From NCBI GenBank assembly GCA_041678445.1, contig JBAYOD010000071.1:1-13548 (forward strand): 13,548 nucleotides of DNA, read 5' to 3'. The translations under genes were made by a program, and so were the position numbers. Each line of letters opens with the position of its first letter. The first letter of the stretch is position 1. Shown here piece after piece: positions 8,249 to 13,548 of the stretch. The stretch comes from Zeimonas sp041678445 (GTDB lineage: Bacteria > Pseudomonadota > Gammaproteobacteria > Burkholderiales > Burkholderiaceae_E). The notes beneath the pieces were generated by a model. The model was not told the DNA's origin. It searched no databases and saw nothing but the letters and a program-made list of their open reading frames with translations.

Positions 8249-9202
8249 ATGCTTCGCTACATCTCCCAGCGCCTGCTGATGATGATTCCGACCCTGCTCG
8301 GGGTCGCGATCCTGGTTTTCCTGATGCTGCGCATGATGGGCGGCGACCCGGTCGAGGTCATGCTGCGCGGCGAAGGCGCCAACGTCTCGCAGGAAATCAT
8401 TGAAGCCGAGCGCGTGCGGCTCGGCCTCGACCAACCCGTTCCCGTGCAGTTCGCCAAGTGGCTCGGCGGCATGATGACCGGCGACTTCGGCGTCTCGATG
8501 TGGACCGGCAAGCCGGTTGCGCAGGAGATCGCCTCGCGGCTCCAACTGTCGCTGCAGGTCGCCGTCATGGCGACGATCCTTGCCGTGCTGATCGCGATCC
8601 CGCTGGGCACGTTGTCGGCGCTGTACAAGGACAGCTGGATCGATCACCTGGTACGCGTGATCTCCATTGCGGGCCTGGCCGTCCCCTCGTTCTGGCTGGG
8701 GATGATCATCATCCTGACCCTGCTCACGCTGTTCCACTGGCACCCGCCAGTCATGTTCACTCCGTTCTTCGAGAATCCGCGCGAGAATCTCTCGCAGCTG
8801 ATCTGGCCGGCGCTCGCGGTCGGCTACCGCTACTCGGCGGTGGCCACCCGGATGATGCGCTCGACCCTGCTCGAAGTGCTGCAGGAAGACTACATCCGGA
8901 CGGCGCGCGCGAAAGGCGTCTTCGAGCGCCTGGTCGTGATCCGGCACGCGCTGAGGAATGCGCTGCTGCCGGTGGTCACCGTCGTCGGCCTCGAGTTCGC
9001 CTTCCTGATCGGCGGGCTGGTCGTGACCGAACAGGTCTTCAACCTCAACGGCATCGGCAAGCTGTTCGTCGAAGCCGTCTCGCGCAGTGACTTCACGATG
9101 GTCCAGGCGCTGGTGCTGCTCGTGGCCAGCTTCTTCATCATCATCAACTTCGTGATCGACCTGCTTTACGCCTGGCTCGATCCGCGCATCCGCTACCGGT
9201 GA
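8249..9202 (+). CDS. Peptide ABC importer permease, DppB/GsiC type
   Basis: This is the first inner-membrane permease of the peptide importer, 317 residues, a usual length for DppB/OppB. It opens with MLRYISQRLLMMIPTLLGVAILVFLMLR, the typical first helix, followed by the GGDP motif at 31-34. A periplasmic part with GLDQPVPVQFAKWL and GDFGVSM follows. Further helices lie at about 102-125, 137-163, 184-200, 233-262 and 285-310. The coupling loop EDYIRTARAKGVFERLVVIRHALRNALLP (213-241) would contact the fused ATPase, and the protein ends in the family's LDPRIRY. The ATG at 8249 lacks a strong ribosome site. The stop TGA at 9200-9202 shares its A with the ATG of the next gene (TGATG), so the two permeases are probably coupled in translation. 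Confidence 0.95.
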   Translation: MLRYISQRLLMMIPTLLGVAILVFLMLRMMGGDPVEVMLRGEGANVSQEIIEAERVRLGLDQPVPVQFAKWLGGMMTGDFGVSMWTGKPVAQEIASRLQLSLQVAVMATILAVLIAIPLGTLSALYKDSWIDHLVRVISIAGLAVPSFWLGMIIILTLLTLFHWHPPVMFTPFFENPRENLSQLIWPALAVGYRYSAVATRMMRSTLLEVLQEDYIRTARAKGVFERLVVIRHALRNALLPVVTVVGLEFAFLIGGLVVTEQVFNLNGIGKLFVEAVSRSDFTMVQALVLLVASFFIIINFVIDLLYAWLDPRIRYR

Positions 9203-10101
9203 TGAGCGCAATACCCAACCCCCTCAAGATCACCTACAAGGTGCCCAAGCGCCGGCACCCGGCGCTGGCTTTCATCATCCAGCAGCCGCTGGGTGCGGCT
9301 GGCCTGGCTGTCATCATCCTGATGATCCTGGCCGCGATCTTCGCGCGCTGGGTCGCTCCCTACGATCCGCTGGATGTCGACTACGCCAACCTGCTCGCAG
9401 CGCCCTCGCTCGAGCACCCGCTGGGCACCGACAACTTCGGACGCGACGTGCTGTCGCGGGTCATCCACGGTTCGCAGACCGCGCTGGCGGTCGGCTTCCT
9501 GTCCTCGCTGATCGGCTCCTCGATCGGCGCGATGATCGGTGTAGCCTCCGCCTATTTCGGCGGACGCACCGACATGATCATCCAGCGCCTGATGGACGTC
9601 ATTCTGGCGTTTCCGATCATCGTGCTGGCGCTGGCCGTGGTTTCGGTGCTCGGCAAGAACGTGGTCTTCGGCATCGACTGGAACCTGATCATCGCGATCG
9701 GCCTGCCGATGGTGCCGAAGGTGGCCCGGGTCGTGCGCTCGTCGGCGCTGGCGATCCGCGAGATGCCCTATATCGACGCCGCCCGCACGGCCGGCTTCTC
9801 GCATCTGCGGATCATCCTGCGCCACATCGTCCCCAACATCGTCGCGCCCTACCTGATCATGCTGACCGCCTTCGTCGGCCAGGCGATCCTGCTCGAAGCC
9901 TCACTGTCCTTCCTGGGCCTCGGCGTCACCGAACCCACGCCCGCCTGGGGACTGATGCTGTCGGGCTCAGCAATCGACTTCTATCAGCAGGCGCCGTGGA
10001 TGATCGTGTTCCCCGGCGTGGCGATCAGTCTGGCGGTGTTCGCGTTCAACCTGTTCGGCGACTCGCTGCGCGACTGGCTCGATCCGCGAATCAAGCTCTG
10101 A
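9202..10101 (+). CDS. Peptide ABC importer permease, DppC/GsiD type
   Basis: This is the second permease, forming a heterodimer with the preceding one; 299 residues. A basic cytoplasmic head (KVPKRRHP) precedes the first helix (about 30-50). It then has VAPYDPLD (51-58) and HPLGTDNFGRDVLSRVIHG (72-90), both hallmarks of the DppC/OppC family. Helices lie at about 95-118, 132-152, 160-178, 213-233 and 266-287. The coupling loop MPYIDAARTAGFSHLRIILRHIVPN is at 188-212. LSFLGLGV (235-242) and FGDSLRDWLDPR (286-297) close it. An in-frame GTG at 9199 sits immediately before the ATG at 9202; the ATG is chosen, giving a 1-bp overlap with the upstream stop. The next gene follows after 9 bp. Confidence 0.95.
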   Translation: MSAIPNPLKITYKVPKRRHPALAFIIQQPLGAAGLAVIILMILAAIFARWVAPYDPLDVDYANLLAAPSLEHPLGTDNFGRDVLSRVIHGSQTALAVGFLSSLIGSSIGAMIGVASAYFGGRTDMIIQRLMDVILAFPIIVLALAVVSVLGKNVVFGIDWNLIIAIGLPMVPKVARVVRSSALAIREMPYIDAARTAGFSHLRIILRHIVPNIVAPYLIMLTAFVGQAILLEASLSFLGLGVTEPTPAWGLMLSGSAIDFYQQAPWMIVFPGVAISLAVFAFNLFGDSLRDWLDPRIKL

Positions 10102-10110
10102 GCGTCCCGG

Positions 10111-11079
10111 ATGCGATTCGGCCGTGAGGAGATCGACGCTGCGCGAGCCCTGGTGCGCAAAGTCGTTGCGCCGACGCCTCAGTACGCCTGGCCCCTGCTG
10201 CAGGTCCGGCTGGGCATGCCGGTCTGGGTCAAGCACGAGAACCACACGCCGGCCGGCGCCTTCAAGCTGCGCGGCGGCCTCACCTACCTGGCGGCGCGCA
10301 TGCGCGAGCAGCCCGGCCTGCGCGAGGTCGTGTCGGCCACCCGCGGCAATCACGGCCAGTCGATCGGCTGGGCCGCGCGCCGCCACGGCATACAGGCGAC
10401 CATCGTGGTGCCGCACGGCAACTCGACCGAGAAGAACGCCGCGATGCGGGCGCTGGGCGTGAACCTCGTCGAGCATGGTGACGACTTCCAGGCCGCCGCC
10501 GAGCATGCTGCCGACCTTGCGAACGAACGGGGCGCCCACAGGGTCCCGTCGTTCCACCGGGATCTGGTGCTCGGTGTCTCGACCTACTGGTGCGAATTCT
10601 TCGAGAGCTTTCCGGGCGGCGAGGAACCGGCCGTCGTCTACGTGCCGATCGGCATGGGTTCGGGATTCTGCGCGGCGGCTGCGGCACGCGCCGCCTGTGG
10701 TGCCCGCAGCGCCCTGGTGGGTGTCGTGTCCGCGCATGCGACCAGCTACCTCGACTCCTTGCGCGCCGGCCACGTGGTCGCGGCGCCCGTCTCGACCGAA
10801 CTGGCCGACGGACTGGCCTGCCGCATCGCCGATCCGCAGGCCCTCGCGATCGTTCGCGCCGAAGCCGATGATGTCGTGGCCGTCACCGACGACGAGGTTG
10901 CCGAGGCGATGCGCATCCTGTTCGCCGACACTCACAATGTGGCCGAGGGCGCCGGCGCCGCGGCGCTGGCCGCCGCCATCCGGCAGCGCAACACCACGCA
11001 AGGCCGGCCAGTGGGGGTCACCCTGACCGGCGGCAACGTCGACAGCGCGGTTTTCAGCAAAGTACTGGCAGCGGCCTGA
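10111..11079 (+). CDS. Serine/threonine dehydratase family PLP enzyme
   Basis: This cytoplasmic fold-type-II PLP enzyme, 322 residues, would eliminate water and ammonia from a beta-hydroxy amino acid to give a 2-oxo acid. The Schiff-base lysine is K52 in KHENHTPAGAFKLRGG (41-56). The substrate carboxylate loop is SATRGNHGQ (75-83), the phosphate-binding loop GMGSG (181-185) replaces the common GGGG(L/I), VAEGAGAAALAA (about 277-288) corresponds to EPSGAAALAA-type stretches, and TGGNVD (306-311) binds the ring. There is no C-terminal ACT-like regulatory domain, so it resembles catabolic rather than IlvA-type enzymes. It starts 9 bp after the permease and is surely in the same operon, suggesting that it works on an amino acid released from the imported compound. 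Substrate (threonine, serine or 3-hydroxyaspartate) is undecided; the bhc cycle partners are absent here. Confidence 0.88.
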   Translation: MRFGREEIDAARALVRKVVAPTPQYAWPLLQVRLGMPVWVKHENHTPAGAFKLRGGLTYLAARMREQPGLREVVSATRGNHGQSIGWAARRHGIQATIVVPHGNSTEKNAAMRALGVNLVEHGDDFQAAAEHAADLANERGAHRVPSFHRDLVLGVSTYWCEFFESFPGGEEPAVVYVPIGMGSGFCAAAAARAACGARSALVGVVSAHATSYLDSLRAGHVVAAPVSTELADGLACRIADPQALAIVRAEADDVVAVTDDEVAEAMRILFADTHNVAEGAGAAALAAAIRQRNTTQGRPVGVTLTGGNVDSAVFSKVLAAA

Positions 11080-11101
11080 CAGCGGCGATCGGGGCGATAA
11101 T
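11076..11101 (+). promoter_or_regulatory. Possible sigma-70 promoter for icd
   Basis: GATAAT at 11096-11101 is a 5/6 match to the -10 box. The nearest -35-like hexamer, CTGACA at 11076-11081, overlaps the dehydratase stop but leaves only a 14-bp spacer, which is too short for an ordinary promoter. The A/T-rich stretch at 11124-11132 then leads to the ribosome site. A separate promoter for icd is plausible, since the gene is unrelated to the operon before it. Confidence 0.3.
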
Positions 11102-11144
11102 CACGGCACCCGCTCTCACCACAACATAAAAGGAAGTCACCCGC

Positions 11145-13373
<2,229 letters not shown>

Positions 13374-13374
13374 T

Positions 13375-13420
13375 CGAAAGCCCGGGCGTCAGCGGGCCAG
13401 GACGCGGGGCGAGGCTTTCG
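13375..13420 (+). terminator. Branched inverted repeat after icd, possible transcription end
   Basis: CGAAAGCC (13375-13382) pairs with GGCTTTCG (13413-13420), and inside it GCGTC (13386-13390) pairs with GACGC (13401-13405). It begins 2 bp past the icd stop. There is no T-run after the outer arm, so it may mark a 3' processing point or a factor-dependent end rather than a classical intrinsic terminator. Confidence 0.4.
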
Positions 13421-13438
13421 GCGCCCGCCGGGTGCTTG

Positions 13439-13453
13439 CCCCGCTTCGCGGGG
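13439..13453. repeat. Short perfect hairpin CCCCGC-TTC-GCGGGG
   Basis: A 6-bp G/C stem with a 3-nt loop (or 5 bp closing CTTCG) lies between the post-icd inverted repeat and the TTCGC-rich element. It looks like one module of a composite intergenic repeat. As a terminator it lacks a T-run. Confidence 0.5.
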
Positions 13454-13480
13454 TGCCCTCCGATGCTCGCGCTCGTGGCC

Positions 13481-13546
13481 TGCCGCCGAAACTCGCTGCA
13501 CTCCCTTCGCTTCGCTTCGTTCGTTTCGCTCAAACAGTCGGCGGCA
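13481..13546. repeat. Inverted-repeat-flanked TTCGC-rich intergenic element
   Basis: TGCCGCCGA (13481-13489) and TCGGCGGCA (13538-13546) are perfect 9-bp inverted arms around 48 bp. The interior carries TTCGCTTCGCTTCGTTCG reiterations (13506-13523). The reading frames in this stretch are low-complexity and are not called as genes. From memory, similar strings recur between genes in GC-rich betaproteobacteria, so this is probably one copy of a dispersed element, possibly continuing past the window. Its function is unknown. Confidence 0.55.
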
Positions 13547-13548
13547 AG

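Overview
The window looks like a chromosomal segment of a GC-rich proteobacterium, most likely a betaproteobacterium of the Burkholderiales/Rhodocyclales type. This is inferred from strong G/C bias at third codon positions, the ugp gene order, a monomeric NADP-isocitrate dehydrogenase, and a reiterated intergenic repeat at the right edge. No RNA gene, CRISPR array, insertion sequence, phage gene or composition break was seen. It reads as core and nutritional metabolism rather than an accessory island.

Left part (1-4163, all minus strand): an sn-glycerol-3-phosphate / glycerophosphodiester ABC importer operon in the order ugpB-ugpA-ugpE-ugpC. UgpB is the periplasmic binding protein, UgpA and UgpE are the permeases, and UgpC is the ATPase, whose 3' end lies beyond the left edge. 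A perfect hairpin sits between ugpB and ugpA. Short direct duplications overlap the stop codons of ugpB and ugpA. The ugpA duplication creates a chain of TGATG stop/start overlaps and contains the ugpE ribosome binding site.

Middle (4164-4420): a divergent control region of 257 bp. On the ugp side it holds three 11-bp-phased heptamers resembling PhoB half-sites, which would fit phosphate-starvation control of ugp. On the other side it holds a 9-bp-stem hairpin and a possible 17-codon leader ORF that ends with an ATGA overlap on the next gene.

Right of it (4421-11079, plus strand): a peptide-type ABC importer operon made of a fused two-domain ATPase, a periplasmic binding protein and two permeases, in the same order as the E. 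coli glutathione importer gsiABCD. A fold-type-II PLP dehydratase of the serine/threonine dehydratase family follows after 9 bp. The operon would import a peptide-like substrate and deaminate an amino acid from it, but the actual substrate cannot be read from sequence. A perfect 12-bp hairpin separates the binding-protein gene from the permeases, repeating the layout seen in ugp.

Right end (11080-13548): a monomeric NADP-dependent isocitrate dehydrogenase with its own ribosome binding site and possibly its own promoter. It is followed by about 175 bp packed with inverted repeats and TTCGC reiterations, probably a transcription end joined to a dispersed intergenic repeat that the window truncates.

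No plainly new biological system is present. The observations most worth checking are the putative Pho box, the parallel intercistronic hairpins, the duplicated stop/start junctions, the leader ORF and the peptide-importer/dehydratase pairing.
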